From contig CAMFKP010000001.1 in NCBI GenBank assembly GCA_945957385.1, positions 1-64,000 of the forward strand: 64,000 bases of DNA. The letters run 5' to 3'. The DNA is from an uncultured Aeromonadaceae bacterium. GTDB taxonomy: Bacteria; Pseudomonadota; Gammaproteobacteria; Enterobacterales; Aeromonadaceae. A program made the translations under genes and the position numbers. Positions 22,636-30,097 of the stretch are shown here, one piece after another; position 1 is the first letter of the stretch; the number at the start of each line of letters is the position of its first letter. The notes beneath the pieces are model-generated. The model was not told the DNA's origin and did not search any database. It saw nothing but the letters and a program-made list of their open reading frames with translations.

Positions 22636-23283
22636 TCAGGTTTCCTTAATCCAGAAGCGCGGGTTTTCGTGTGGGCCCGTGCCTTTAGCATGTGGGTCGG
22701 CTTCCAGCTTGATGAAGTCACCCAGCTCCAGCACCAGCTCACGACCGCATTGGTGCATCACGATCATCGGCTCATCATGATCAAGGGCAATGCGCACGGA
22801 TGGAGCGCATTCGGTGCCCTGTGGCGGGGAATCAATCTGGATGCAAACCGAAAGGCTTGGGGCGTCGGCGTCGGCCAGAGTGGCGACATCGCAAACGAGA
22901 AAGCCGTCACTCTGCCGCAGATCAGCAAGGGCCATTTCGTGCGTTAAGCGATAATCAGCTTTATCAGGGTTGTGGCTATCGCTGGCATACCAGTGTGCGA
23001 CTTTAACCACGTCTTTGGGTCGTGATGTGCTGCTCATCTGATCCAGCAAGTGTTTAAGCTGGCGAATGGCGGTATTAATCCGGCGTGCGGCTTCTTCTTC
23101 GGTGTTGCAGTCCTCGGCTGGAGCCAGTTCGACTAGCAAAAACCGCAGAAGGCCATCACCACAATCTGCTAAGGCCTGATCGAACTCAGCTTGTGACCCC
23201 GACTCTGCAAGATGTTTAAATTCGCCATTGTCATAATGCGTCAGGACTTGGATTTGTTGGGGGGAGAGGGAAAGGTCAGTCAT
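22636..23283 (-). CDS. Hypothetical protein, 215 aa
   Basis: Not recognised. Helical N-terminal half, then a beta-rich acidic half with HQCGRELVLELGDFIKLEAD. Start at 23283 (MTDLSLSPQQ) behind SD CCGGAG. In-frame codons upstream cross the leader hairpin and the gene 23336-23500. No promoter of its own. Confidence 0.7.
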   Translation of the reverse strand: MTDLSLSPQQIQVLTHYDNGEFKHLAESGSQAEFDQALADCGDGLLRFLLVELAPAEDCNTEEEAARRINTAIRQLKHLLDQMSSTSRPKDVVKVAHWYASDSHNPDKADYRLTHEMALADLRQSDGFLVCDVATLADADAPSLSVCIQIDSPPQGTECAPSVRIALDHDEPMIVMHQCGRELVLELGDFIKLEADPHAKGTGPHENPRFWIKET

Positions 23284-23302
23284 CGGAAATATCTCCGGTA
23301 AT

Positions 23303-23314
23303 GCCCAGGTGGGC
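23303..23314 (-). promoter_or_regulatory. Promoterless short leader hairpin
   Basis: GCCCA and TGGGC with almost no loop: the consensus hairpin reduced to its outer stem. SD CCGGAG follows. Confidence 0.5.
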
Positions 23315-23335
23315 TTGGTTGGGAAATGGCTGCGC

Positions 23336-23500
23336 TTAGGGCTGGCGGTGCCAGTAGGGTTTGATAGGCAAATAGCCACCGATATAGGGATAGGCAAACG
23401 TCATTGGCCGCTTGTTGCGCTCGGCTTCGTAGAGCGCAAGGGTCATGCAGGTGGGGCGGATCGGCCCAGCAATGACGGTTTTAGATGGATTTTTTGGCAT
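23336..23500 (-). CDS. Small basic hypothetical protein, 54 aa
   Basis: Short gene with a full standard leader directly in front of its ATG. Starts MPKNPSKTVIAGPIRP and ends PYWHRQP. Pro/Tyr/Gly-rich, basic, no hydrophobic segment. The leader position is the main support. Probably co-transcribed with 22636-23283. Confidence 0.7.
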   Translation of the reverse strand: MPKNPSKTVIAGPIRPTCMTLALYEAERNKRPMTFAYPYIGGYLPIKPYWHRQP

Positions 23501-23579
23501 CGGTTGTCTCCGGTATCGCCCTGCCTGAATTGGCTGGGTTCATGTGATCTATTTTGGCTTTTCATGGCCTGTTTGTCAA
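23501..23579 (-). promoter_or_regulatory. Island promoter and leader hairpin
   Basis: TTGACA at 23574-23579, 17 nt, CAAAAT, AGATCACATGAAC. Hairpin 23519-23538, SD CCGGAG. Confidence 0.8.
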
Positions 23580-23580
23580 C

Positions 23581-23617
23581 GCTGGTGCTGCTTTTCAGGC
23601 TGTTGCCCAGCACCAGT
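23581..23617. repeat. GCTGGTGCTG inverted repeat
   Basis: GCTGGTGCTG (23581-23590) and CAGCACCAG (from 23609), same layout as at 21728-21764. Confidence 0.75.
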
Positions 23618-23625
23618 AGAAGGCA

Positions 23626-23652
23626 TAAAAAAACCCGCCTTTGAGGCGGGTT
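23626..23652 (-). terminator. Intrinsic terminator (leftward)
   Basis: CCCGCC/GGCGGG with seven T on the minus strand. Ends 23669-24346. Confidence 0.9.
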
Positions 23653-23668
23653 CACTTGGCGATGCTTG

Positions 23669-24346
23669 CTATGCAGTGACAGAGGGAGGCGCAGATGCTG
23701 CGCCGATGATTGCGCCCATGACTTCGGCTGGCGCTTCTGCCCACTCGTCTGCGATCCAGTAAGCCACTTCCAGCCCGTTGAGGACAATCCGCACATAGTC
23801 GCACTCACTCGGGTACGCAGGGCAATGAATTGCGCGATGACTGCCGTTGATGACGAGCACCTTTTCATCGCCGTATTCATTGTCAAGGCTGGCCAGCGCG
23901 TGAGCCACTTCAACGTCACTCAGACGCCATTGCTTTTGGAGTTGATGCTTTGCATTTTGTGGGTCGGTGATCAGGATGTAGCCGCCAGTGTCGTGCAGAT
24001 GGGCTTCTCGATAGCGCAGTTGCCAGTCTGCCTGCTCAGCTGTGCTCAGCGTGCTGTAGTTGACCTTGTAGTGCAGGCCGACCCATTCAGCAACAGCGGA
24101 TTGATCGAGATCGGGCAGCTCAACCAGCGTGCCTGAAAACTCGATCAGGGCAGTGCCGTCGAGTGTGCCAATGTGGGCGTAGTTAAATTCTTGCCACGAT
24201 GCCAGATCGCCAGACACAGCCAGCCGAGCCGCGTAGTGCTCATCAGGTTCATCGGTGCCGTGCAGCTGGATGGTGCCACTGACAAGAAGGTTTGCATCGA
24301 CCAGAAAGATTTGGCCATTGGCGAATTGAACGAATTGTTTTGACAT
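23669..24346 (-). CDS. Hypothetical protein, 225 aa
   Basis: Not recognised. Beta-rich N-terminus (QFANGQIFLVDANLLVSG), middle helical, C-terminus Ala-rich. Start at 24346 (MSKQFVQF) behind SD CCGGAG. Upstream in-frame residues would be leader. Preceded by two hairpins and no promoter. Operon 24875-23669. Confidence 0.7.
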   Translation of the reverse strand: MSKQFVQFANGQIFLVDANLLVSGTIQLHGTDEPDEHYAARLAVSGDLASWQEFNYAHIGTLDGTALIEFSGTLVELPDLDQSAVAEWVGLHYKVNYSTLSTAEQADWQLRYREAHLHDTGGYILITDPQNAKHQLQKQWRLSDVEVAHALASLDNEYGDEKVLVINGSHRAIHCPAYPSECDYVRIVLNGLEVAYWIADEWAEAPAEVMGAIIGAASAPPSVTA

Positions 24347-24363
24347 CGGAGTGCTCCGGTAAT

Positions 24364-24408
24364 GCCCGCCATGTGGCGGGCTTGAGGTGATGCCCCGCAT
24401 TGCGGGGC
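24364..24408 (-). promoter_or_regulatory. Promoterless double leader hairpin
   Basis: GCCCGCC/GGCGGGC (24364-24381), seven perfect pairs, in the normal leader position, plus GCCCCGCA/GCGGGGC (24392-24408) just upstream. No -35/-10. Confidence 0.7.
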
Positions 24409-24417
24409 GTGGATGGG

Positions 24418-24612
24418 TTATTGCGGCTTTTTGGGCTTGCTAACGATGATGCAGACAGCGAACACCACAAAAGCGGGGATTGCAATGCGCAGCAGATTGG
24501 CAAGGCTCTCGTGTGGGGTTTCGGTGAAAGCACCGGCACGATGAAGTGCATCGGCGACTAGATCTGGGGCGAAGATCAGCCCGAAGAAAATGACGATGAT
24601 TTTGAGTGGCAT
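24418..24612 (-). CDS. Small membrane protein, two TM segments, 64 aa
   Basis: Hydrophobic stretches at residues 3-19 and 41-57, basic Lys-Pro-Lys-Lys end. SD AGGGG. Between 24627-24875 and 23669-24346. Not recognised. A membrane-targeting toxin or holin-like protein cannot be judged from sequence. Confidence 0.65.
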   Translation of the reverse strand: MPLKIIVIFFGLIFAPDLVADALHRAGAFTETPHESLANLLRIAIPAFVVFAVCIIVSKPKKPQ

Positions 24613-24626
24613 GTCTGCGCCCCTGA

Positions 24627-24875
24627 TTAAAATACAGGTTCAAACAGATGCAAGAACATGGTGGTCATGATCCGCTTACGGTAGCCGATAGCGGCTTTTG
24701 CGGCATCCTCGGGGATACCGCATTCAGTCACCCAGAACTCAACCATTTCTTCGTTGGAGCTGCACTGGTCGTTGAGCAGGCTGTCATTGAGTTGCTGCTT
24801 GCTGTGCTCAGGCAGGTTTTGCAGGACGGCGGGTAGCTCCGCCAGCGGAATCGTTTGGATGGATGGCACTTTCAT
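24627..24875 (-). CDS. Hypothetical protein, 82 aa
   Basis: Not recognised. Helical, with two Cys. Standard leader. First gene of the operon 24875-23669. Confidence 0.7.
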   Translation of the reverse strand: MKVPSIQTIPLAELPAVLQNLPEHSKQQLNDSLLNDQCSSNEEMVEFWVTECGIPEDAAKAAIGYRKRIMTTMFLHLFEPVF

Positions 24876-24954
24876 CGTATTGCTCCGGTAATGCCCTGCC
24901 GGAATCGGCTGGGTTCATGTGATCTATTATGGTCGTTTTTGGGTTCTCTGTCAA
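24876..24954 (-). promoter_or_regulatory. Island promoter and leader hairpin
   Basis: TTGACA at 24949-24954, 17 nt, CATAAT, AGATCACATGAAC. Hairpin 24893-24913. Confidence 0.8.
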
Positions 24955-24967
24955 TTGATATATCAGG

Positions 24968-25189
24968 TCAATTAAGGGCTTCCAATATTTCAGCCATGGA
25001 GAGGCCTGATTGCTCAATAGTGGCCCGAATCTGCTCTGCCGCTTCCCGCTTCTTTCTCAGGGCGAGGATGCGTTCTTGGGGGGTGAGCTCTCGATTCTGT
25101 TGGGGTGCAGAGGGGTGAACAGGGCTTGCCCTTTCTTCTGGCTTGTAGAACAGGGTTTCTGGGTGAGGGAGAGGCTGATTCTTGTTCAA
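24968..25189 (-). CDS. Hypothetical protein, 73 aa, paralogue of 37466-37684
   Basis: Shares with 37466-37684 the QPLPHPE(T/S)LF start, the PQERI-ALRKKREA block and the G-L-(S/T)-LN end. N-terminal half Pro-rich, C-terminal half a helical pair. TTG start at 25189 behind AAGG. Possibly a small regulatory or adaptor protein, with no known family recognised. 74 nt after 25264-25446. Confidence 0.65.
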   Translation of the reverse strand: MNKNQPLPHPETLFYKPEERASPVHPSAPQQNRELTPQERILALRKKREAAEQIRATIEQSGLSMAEILEALN

Positions 25190-25263
25190 CTGTTTGCCTT
25201 GCAGTGTGGATTGGTCTTGGGCGGCAAAGCGCTGGTGAGCACTGTGCCGCTGGTATCGTTTAT

Positions 25264-25446
25264 CTAGCGAGCTCGCTGCGCGGCATTGACAAGCAACTGC
25301 GCCGCCGCATTGCGGGTTTTTGTTGTGCCAAGGTGTTGGTTTGATCGTTCTGCGACATAGGTGCCGCAGCCGCCAAACACTTCGCCTACACGCAGGCCAT
25401 TAAGGCGGCAAATCCAACGCCCTTCACCGATTTTCTCAAGAGTCAT
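25264..25446 (-). CDS. Hypothetical protein, 60 aa
   Basis: Not recognised. Beta N-terminus (GRWICRLNGLRVGEVFGG), basic helical end. Directly behind a standard leader. SD is a weak variant (CGGAGGAAA). Confidence 0.7.
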   Translation of the reverse strand: MTLEKIGEGRWICRLNGLRVGEVFGGCGTYVAERSNQHLGTTKTRNAAAQLLVNAAQRAR

Positions 25447-25523
25447 TATTTTCCTCCGATTTGGCCCTGCGAAATGCTGGGCTTCGTGTGGTATATATTG
25501 GCTCTTTGCTGGGGCGCTGTCAA
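25447..25523 (-). promoter_or_regulatory. Island promoter and leader hairpin
   Basis: TTGACA at 25518-25523, 17 nt, CAATAT, ATACCACACGAAG. Hairpin 25464-25482. Confidence 0.8.
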
Positions 25524-25593
25524 TGGGCGCTGGTGCTGTGCTACAGAAGCGGGGAGGTGTAGACCTGAGCAGATCTACACCGTTATTTTGTGC

Positions 25594-26346
25594 TTAAATC
25601 CGGCGCTGGGTGTTTGGTGTTTTGGCTTTCTTGACCATGGCCGTTGCGTCTTTTACTGAAAACCCGCGCATACGCAGGTTGTCGATTTCCGCTTGCTCAC
25701 CAAGACCGCCGTAGGTCGCGGTGGTGTAGTTTGAACCCCTGCCGCTGTCGTCAGAATCTTGATTGTATTCGTCATTGCCAACCAGTTCGCCGCCCGTCGT
25801 CCGTGTCCATTTGACTGTACCTAGCAAGCGGAAAAACTCGGTTCCCATGATGCTACTACGGGCATCGCGGCGTGCATGGTTGTTCTCTGGGACATCCCAA
25901 TGAACCGTCGCCGTTTTTGTATCATAGGAGATTGTGCCTTCGCCGCCAGCATCGAACGAAACCGTTTTGCTGGTGGCCCATTTGTCAGTGATTTTAGGCG
26001 TCACTGAGGCAATGAGTTTGATCTTTGGCGCAGCACCAGCAGCGGTGGTTTTTCGCACAAGAAGATCAATCAGGTCATCTTCAAACTGGAAGTGGCGGGG
26101 GTTTGTAAGAACTTCCCATTTGGCAGATGTGTAGTTGGGTTTGGCCAGTTCTGCCCGAACAGCTTCACGCCAGTTCACATTGCGCTTGCCTTTGTTGAAT
26201 GAGGCCACTGCTGCGTGAGCTTTGGAGAGTAGCGCGATTTCTGCGCTGAGCTGTTGATTAAACTTGTCGCGCAACGCTTTCATGAAGCGGCCTGCCTCGG
26301 CCTTCGGTAGTTTGATGCTGCCACTTTCCCATTCTGACTTGCTCAT
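25594..26346 (-). CDS. Hypothetical protein, 250 aa
   Basis: Not recognised. Helical N-terminus, central beta region (KIKLIASVTPKITDKW...), Gly/Ser/Asp-rich loop, then a helical C-terminus ending in basic residues. Start at 26346 because SD GGAG lies 7 nt upstream. ATG 26352 is too close to it. Confidence 0.7.
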   Translation of the reverse strand: MSKSEWESGSIKLPKAEAGRFMKALRDKFNQQLSAEIALLSKAHAAVASFNKGKRNVNWREAVRAELAKPNYTSAKWEVLTNPRHFQFEDDLIDLLVRKTTAAGAAPKIKLIASVTPKITDKWATSKTVSFDAGGEGTISYDTKTATVHWDVPENNHARRDARSSIMGTEFFRLLGTVKWTRTTGGELVGNDEYNQDSDDSGRGSNYTTATYGGLGEQAEIDNLRMRGFSVKDATAMVKKAKTPNTQRRI

Positions 26347-26423
26347 AGCCATGCTCCTGTTTTGCCCTGCGAAATGCTGGGCTTCATGAGGTATATATTA
26401 GCCTCTTTGGGCGTTTTTGGCAA
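26347..26423 (-). promoter_or_regulatory. Island promoter and leader hairpin
   Basis: TTGCCA at 26418-26423, 17 nt, TAATAT, ATACCTCATGAAG. Hairpin 26364-26382. The leader AUG frame ends at a TGA overlapping the gene start. Confidence 0.8.
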
Positions 26424-26432
26424 GTGCAAAGC

Positions 26433-26458
26433 AAAAGGCCAGCCAAGAGGCTGGCCCT
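26433..26458 (-). terminator. Intrinsic terminator (leftward)
   Basis: GGCCAGCC/GGCTGGCC with TTTTGC on the minus strand. Ends 26476-26802. Confidence 0.8.
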
Positions 26459-26475
26459 TGGAAGGCCTTAGATCC

Positions 26476-26802
26476 TTAGATAACGATTAGCCCCTGCTTT
26501 TTGATGGATTGAGGGTCTGCTCTTAGCATCTTAAAGTCCAGCAGAATCACTTGGTCATTTGTCAGCTGTGGATTGTTCTTGCGATGTATGTCGGCCAGCT
26601 GATGCCTGAAATTCGTGATGTCGTTTTCTGATAAACCTTCACGGCAGGCCGTAACCGTGGCTTGGCTGTAGCCTGCAATGCCAGTTGGGCTTGCATTGAT
26701 CGCAAACACGAGTGAGTAGCGTGCTGGGGTGCAGTCATCGGCTTGGGCGAGTGAGGTGATCAGGGCAATCAGGCAGGCAAAGGCGGTGAGGGGTTTGGTC
26801 AT
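26476..26802 (-). CDS. Exported small protein, 108 aa
   Basis: N-terminal signal peptide (residues 1-21, cleavage after AQA). Mature part helical with two Cys that could form a disulfide in the periplasm. SD TTGGAAAA. Not recognised. Third gene after 27208-27504 and 26823-27188. Confidence 0.7.
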   Translation of the reverse strand: MTKPLTAFACLIALITSLAQADDCTPARYSLVFAINASPTGIAGYSQATVTACREGLSENDITNFRHQLADIHRKNNPQLTNDQVILLDFKMLRADPQSIKKQGLIVI

Positions 26803-26822
26803 GGGTTTTCCAATTGCGAAGG

Positions 26823-27188
26823 TTAGGCGATCTGGTGAGCCATTTTTAGCATCTTTCCCAGATCTGGCGAGCTTGAGTACAGTTGGCAGGAGGACAGGGC
26901 GGCAATCAGCTTGGTGATTGCATGTTGTCTGGCCTGCTCGAAGCTGGTGTAAGTGGGGTGAAGAAAAACAGGGCCAGATGTGGCACCAGTGCTGTATTCA
27001 TAGCCATACCCACTGTGCCAGCCAGCTACGGTCCTGCCAATGCCGATAGTGATGCTCAGCCCATCAGATTCAACCTTCTCCCAATGGCAGTTTTCAGGGC
27101 TGATTGCGCGAGGATTGACCGTGGAAGGCTTGGAGATAGGGATGGTGGTGGGCACCATGTTGTTAAACAGGTCGGGCTGGAGGCGCAC
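26823..27188 (-). CDS. Hypothetical protein, 121 aa
   Basis: Not recognised. GTG start at 27188 chosen because AGAGGGGG lies 8 nt upstream. A long in-frame extension overlaps 27208-27504 and is unlikely. Contains WHSGYGYEYSTGATSGPVFLHP, then a helical end. Confidence 0.65.
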   Translation of the reverse strand: MRLQPDLFNNMVPTTIPISKPSTVNPRAISPENCHWEKVESDGLSITIGIGRTVAGWHSGYGYEYSTGATSGPVFLHPTYTSFEQARQHAITKLIAALSSCQLYSSSPDLGKMLKMAHQIA

Positions 27189-27207
27189 TGGTATATCCCC
27201 CTCTGGG

Positions 27208-27504
27208 TTAGGAGCCTGCGAGCATTCGCATGAAATAGAAGGATGCCATGGTGTTGTTGCCCTCGGCATTAACGGCGATGCAATGCGCCAGCGCAGCATC
27301 CAGGGTGTCGTGCGAGGTGATGGTGCGTTTGCCATGGACGTACGATGAGAACATTGTTTCTGTCTCGCGGGGTGGCTCACTGGCGGCGCGTTCACGCTTA
27401 GGGCGGTATTCCACAACGGCGTAGGGGCCGATTTCGTGGATTTGGACGATGTGACCGAAAGGGTGCTGGTGGTTTTCTTTGAGGTATTCGAGTTCAGTGG
27501 CCAT
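27208..27504 (-). CDS. Hypothetical protein, 98 aa
   Basis: Not recognised. Beta N-terminal half, basic loop (YRPKRERAASEPPRE), helical end with FYFMRMLAGS. Standard leader. First gene of a three-gene operon. Confidence 0.7.
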   Translation of the reverse strand: MATELEYLKENHQHPFGHIVQIHEIGPYAVVEYRPKRERAASEPPRETETMFSSYVHGKRTITSHDTLDAALAHCIAVNAEGNNTMASFYFMRMLAGS

Positions 27505-27583
27505 CGTTTTTCTCCGGTTTTGCCCTGCCTGAATTGGTGGGCTTCATGTGGTATATATTATTGCATGTGTCCGGTTTTGTCAA
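27505..27583 (-). promoter_or_regulatory. Island promoter and leader hairpin
   Basis: TTGACA at 27578-27583, 17 nt, TAATAT, ATACCACATGAAG. Hairpin 27522-27542. Confidence 0.85.
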
Positions 27584-27584
27584 T

Positions 27585-27621
27585 GCTGGTGCTGCGTTTC
27601 CATTGCTATCACAGCACCAGC
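27585..27621. repeat. GCTGGTGCTG inverted repeat
   Basis: GCTGGTGCTG (27585-27594) and CAGCACCAGC (27612-27621), ten perfect pairs. Confidence 0.8.
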
Positions 27622-27630
27622 GATGCGCAT

Positions 27631-27660
27631 AAAAAACCCGCCATTGAGGCGGGGATTTAT
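27631..27660 (-). terminator. Intrinsic terminator (leftward)
   Basis: CCCGCC/GGCGGG with six T on the minus strand. Ends 27687-27989. Confidence 0.85.
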
Positions 27661-27686
27661 AGCCACGCAGGGTAGGTTGTGGTTCA

Positions 27687-27989
27687 TTAGTTGATGCGGC
27701 TATCAATCAGGACAATTGGTTCACCGGCCATCACGCAAGCTGCGTCATAGAAGGTTTGAGGGGTTACATTGAACTTTGCCAATTCGGAGAGCTGAAAAGC
27801 GTTTCCTTTCATGTAGCGCTTCTCCACCGTATTAAATGTGATTGCGTCTGGGTGCGCCTCACGGTAAGCGGCGATGAGCCGTGTTGCCGCTGCGGGTGCA
27901 ATCCCAAATGCACGTTGTAAATGAACCCGCAGTAGTGCGCCATAGATTTCAAGAATGGCTTCCATTAGGGCGTATCGTGAATTTCGCAT
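27687..27989 (-). CDS. Hypothetical protein, possible DNA-binding, 100 aa
   Basis: Not recognised. Helical. RAFGIAPAAATRLIAAYREAHP and a later FQLSELAKFNVTPQTFYDAA could each be a helix-turn-helix, which is pattern only. Start at 27989 behind GGAG (6 nt). ATG 27992 is the alternative. Own promoter with a variant leader. Confidence 0.65.
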   Translation of the reverse strand: MRNSRYALMEAILEIYGALLRVHLQRAFGIAPAAATRLIAAYREAHPDAITFNTVEKRYMKGNAFQLSELAKFNVTPQTFYDAACVMAGEPIVLIDSRIN

Positions 27990-28082
27990 CATTGTCTCCA
28001 TTACGGTTTAGTCAATGTTTGTAGGCAATCCATTGCCTAGGTTCATGAGCTATATATTAAACTATTGACTTGATTTTTACAA
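27990..28082 (-). promoter_or_regulatory. Island promoter with variant leader hairpin
   Basis: TTGTAA at 28077-28082, 17 nt, TAATAT, ATAGCTCATGAAC. Hairpin 28022-28039 (TAGGCAAT/ATTGCCTA) replaces the GCCC form. Confidence 0.7.
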
Positions 28083-28232
28083 TAAGTATCACCTTATTTA
28101 TAACTCTAATTCATCTGTATTTTATATTGACTTCGTTGACTGTATTTATTGACTTTAATTTATTTCTGATAGTTCGTTTTAATTCAAAAAAGATTGATAT
28201 ACTTGTTTTTTCAACTGCAAAAGGAGTATGTC

Positions 28233-28409
28233 ATGCGTGGTTTATTTGGTAAGGCGTTGGTGGTGTTGTGTTTTGGTGCTGTCGAGTTGTATCTATTGTT
28301 GATAGCGTTCTTGCGATCTGGTTCAAATTACGGGTTGCGATTATTCTCTTTGCTTATTCGTATTCCTGTTTACGCGCTGGGGGTTTTGTGTTGGAAATGG
28401 TCAAGCTGA
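28233..28409 (+). CDS. Small membrane protein, 58 aa
   Basis: Two hydrophobic segments (residues 7-26 and 35-53). Start at 28233 behind AAAGGAG. Upstream 28083-28232 is very AT-rich with several TTGACT-like boxes, so a promoter is likely but cannot be fixed. Ends at a GCTGGTG hairpin terminator. Not recognised. Confidence 0.6.
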   Translation: MRGLFGKALVVLCFGAVELYLLLIAFLRSGSNYGLRLFSLLIRIPVYALGVLCWKWSS

Positions 28410-28423
28410 TTTTGAATTGGCAG

Positions 28424-28451
28424 CACCAGCTTTAATCGGCTGGTGTTTTTT
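28424..28451 (+). terminator. Terminator built from the GCTGGTG repeat
   Basis: CACCAGC and GCTGGTG, seven pairs, 8-nt loop, then six T. Here the GCTGGTGC repeat family clearly serves as an intrinsic terminator. Confidence 0.85.
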
Positions 28452-28516
28452 CAGGCGAGGCGGTGATATTGGCGTAGCTGAGTAAAGGGCTCGGGCTGGC
28501 CGTATGGCAGGGGAGA

Positions 28517-28544
28517 GCCGCCTGCGCTTGTTGCTACAGGCGGC
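28517..28544 (-). terminator. Hairpin after 28554-29009
   Basis: GCCGCCTG and CAGGCGGC, eight pairs, 12-nt loop, no T tract. Possible weak terminator or mRNA 3' end. Confidence 0.5.
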
Positions 28545-28553
28545 ATATATGCG

Positions 28554-29009
28554 CTAACGAGTCAGATTCACCATGCAGTCAACGGGCATGTTGGCTGTCC
28601 TGAGTAGGCCTGTTGCTTGTGATTGAAGGTCAAAAATCGCGCCTTCTGGGGAGAGATTGAGAAGGAGGTCGGCCATCCCATCATCATCTTCAAGTGCATC
28701 ATGAAAAAGGATGCGGCAATTATGTGTTGAGTGCCATGTCAGGGCATTGTCCATGCTCACCATGAGGCCGGTCATTCCAGCTGGTTCGAGTGCTGGGGTA
28801 GTGTGGTTAAACGTGGGCTTAGGGGAGTGGATATTGATGTTGGTAGCCAAGGTAGCAACATCAATATCGCCTTCGTTGAGTGACAAAAGGCGTGCCGCTT
28901 CTTCGAGGCCTTTGTCAATCAAATACTGAAGCACTTTGGCCAAGCGTTGTGGGTTGATTGAGGGGTCGTGTTGAACTTGGATTAAGAGGTTCGAGGTCTT
29001 ATAGTCCAT
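28554..29009 (-). CDS. Hypothetical protein, 151 aa
   Basis: Not recognised. Helical N-terminal half, acidic loop (ALEDDDGMAD) in the second half. Standard leader, weak SD. Monocistronic. Confidence 0.7.
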   Translation of the reverse strand: MDYKTSNLLIQVQHDPSINPQRLAKVLQYLIDKGLEEAARLLSLNEGDIDVATLATNINIHSPKPTFNHTTPALEPAGMTGLMVSMDNALTWHSTHNCRILFHDALEDDDGMADLLLNLSPEGAIFDLQSQATGLLRTANMPVDCMVNLTR

Positions 29010-29088
29010 CGGGATTTGCTCCGTTTATGCCCTGCCGGATGGCTGGGCTTATGTGGTCTATATTAGCCTTTGTGGGCGTTGGCGTCAA
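29010..29088 (-). promoter_or_regulatory. Island promoter and leader hairpin
   Basis: TTGACG at 29083-29088, 17 nt, TAATAT, AGACCACATAAG. Hairpin 29029-29048 with a 4-nt loop. Confidence 0.8.
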
Positions 29089-29111
29089 TGCTGGTGCTGT
29101 CGGGTACACAT

Positions 29112-29147
29112 GAAAAAACCGCCAATGCTTGATGCGTTTGGCGGTCA
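29112..29147 (-). terminator. Intrinsic terminator (leftward)
   Basis: ACCGCCA and TGGCGGT with six T on the minus strand. Ends 29166-29492. Confidence 0.85.
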
Positions 29148-29165
29148 TTTGGTGGGGTATCGCTG

Positions 29166-29492
29166 TTAGATTGTTTGGCTGTGGCCAGGCGATGGGAAGT
29201 GATGCGCCAGCTCAGGAAACTTGTCGGCAAGCTGGGGGTACTCTCCCAGCACTTTAGCTGGTGGTAGCGGCACGATGGCGGGAAGCTGGTCAGGGGTGTT
29301 GTGGTATAAGGCGTTGTTGACTTCACGCTGGTGCGCTTGCCGCAGGCCTTCTTGGCCATGGTGATCTACAAAGCCGAGCGATTGCTGGTTGTAAAACACT
29401 TCGGCAGCCCGTCCGTGGTTGTGGAGTGGGGTAAGGGTGGCATGGCGGCAAAACTCGCTGAATAACACTTGATGTGGTAGCGGCAGGGTCAT
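29166..29492 (-). CDS. Hypothetical protein, 108 aa
   Basis: Not recognised. His-rich (10 or more His, including HHFPSPGH near the end), Pro-rich middle. Start at 29492 behind AAGGAA. Metal binding is possible but no standard motif is seen. Confidence 0.65.
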   Translation of the reverse strand: MTLPLPHQVLFSEFCRHATLTPLHNHGRAAEVFYNQQSLGFVDHHGQEGLRQAHQREVNNALYHNTPDQLPAIVPLPPAKVLGEYPQLADKFPELAHHFPSPGHSQTI

Positions 29493-29585
29493 CTTCAATT
29501 TCCTTCGGCCTTTGGCCAGATTTGCCCAGCGTGATTACGCGGGCTTCTTGTGATATATCTTGGTCTATTCAGGCTGGGCAGTCAA
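29493..29585 (-). promoter_or_regulatory. Island promoter and leader hairpin
   Basis: TTGACT at 29580-29585, 17 nt, CAAGAT, ATATCACAAGAAG. Hairpin 29524-29544 with rebuilt inner stem (CGT/ACG). A second small GGCC/GGCC hairpin lies nearer the start. Confidence 0.75.
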
Positions 29586-29622
29586 GTATGCATCCAAAAA
29601 CGGTAACGGCTTTCGCTATCCC

Positions 29623-30006
29623 CTAGTCGGCATTCCGCCGTTTACGGTTTTGTTGGAGTAGTACCCAGATGATCAAGCAGCCCATGGCATCTGCTATGAG
29701 CTGGTCTAGCTGTAACGGGATATGGCGCTGCGTGTAGACACGATAGCCAACTTCAGTGGCTTGCCGGACTTCATGGATTAGTGAGCCTGCCAGATAGCAA
29801 AACACTGCATAGGTGAGTGCTTCTTGGTGGTTAGATGGCAGGAATCTTTGATGGGCGCAGTACAGTAAGGGAATGAAACCAATCGCGCTGAGAGCGTGCT
29901 CAATCAAGTCACGATGGGGAATGGCGGGCTGCCAGATGTAGCGCAGGGTAATGGCCAAAGCAATGATGAGCAGGGCGAAGAGGGCAAGGCGGCGATTTGA
30001 GAGCAT
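29623..30006 (-). CDS. Membrane protein, about four TM segments, 127 aa
   Basis: Hydrophobic helices near residues 7-25, 38-53, 62-80 and 103-119, basic C-terminus (QNRKRRNAD). The last part (DQLIADAMGCLIIWVL) resembles VanZ-like proteins, which is a weak hint only. Follows the PAPS-reductase-like gene through a region with two hairpins, so it may be co-transcribed. Confidence 0.65.
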   Translation of the reverse strand: MLSNRRLALFALLIIALAITLRYIWQPAIPHRDLIEHALSAIGFIPLLYCAHQRFLPSNHQEALTYAVFCYLAGSLIHEVRQATEVGYRVYTQRHIPLQLDQLIADAMGCLIIWVLLQQNRKRRNAD

Positions 30007-30042
30007 AAGTTATTCCGTGTGATTGGTGAGAGTATGCGTCCT

Positions 30043-30089
30043 GGTGCTGGTCTTCGCCAGCACCACAGCACCAGCCCATGTTGGGCTGG
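30043..30089. repeat. Two hairpins of GCTGGTGC type
   Basis: GTGCTGG/CCAGCAC at 30044-30063 and CCAGCCC/GGGCTGG at 30071-30089, between 29623-30006 and 30098-31573. Confidence 0.65.
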
Positions 30090-30097
30090 CGGGGCAA

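Noticed and set aside
24418-24612. Toxin or holin call for the small two-TM protein
   Set aside because: Size and hydrophobicity alone do not support it, and no antitoxin or lysis gene is adjacent.
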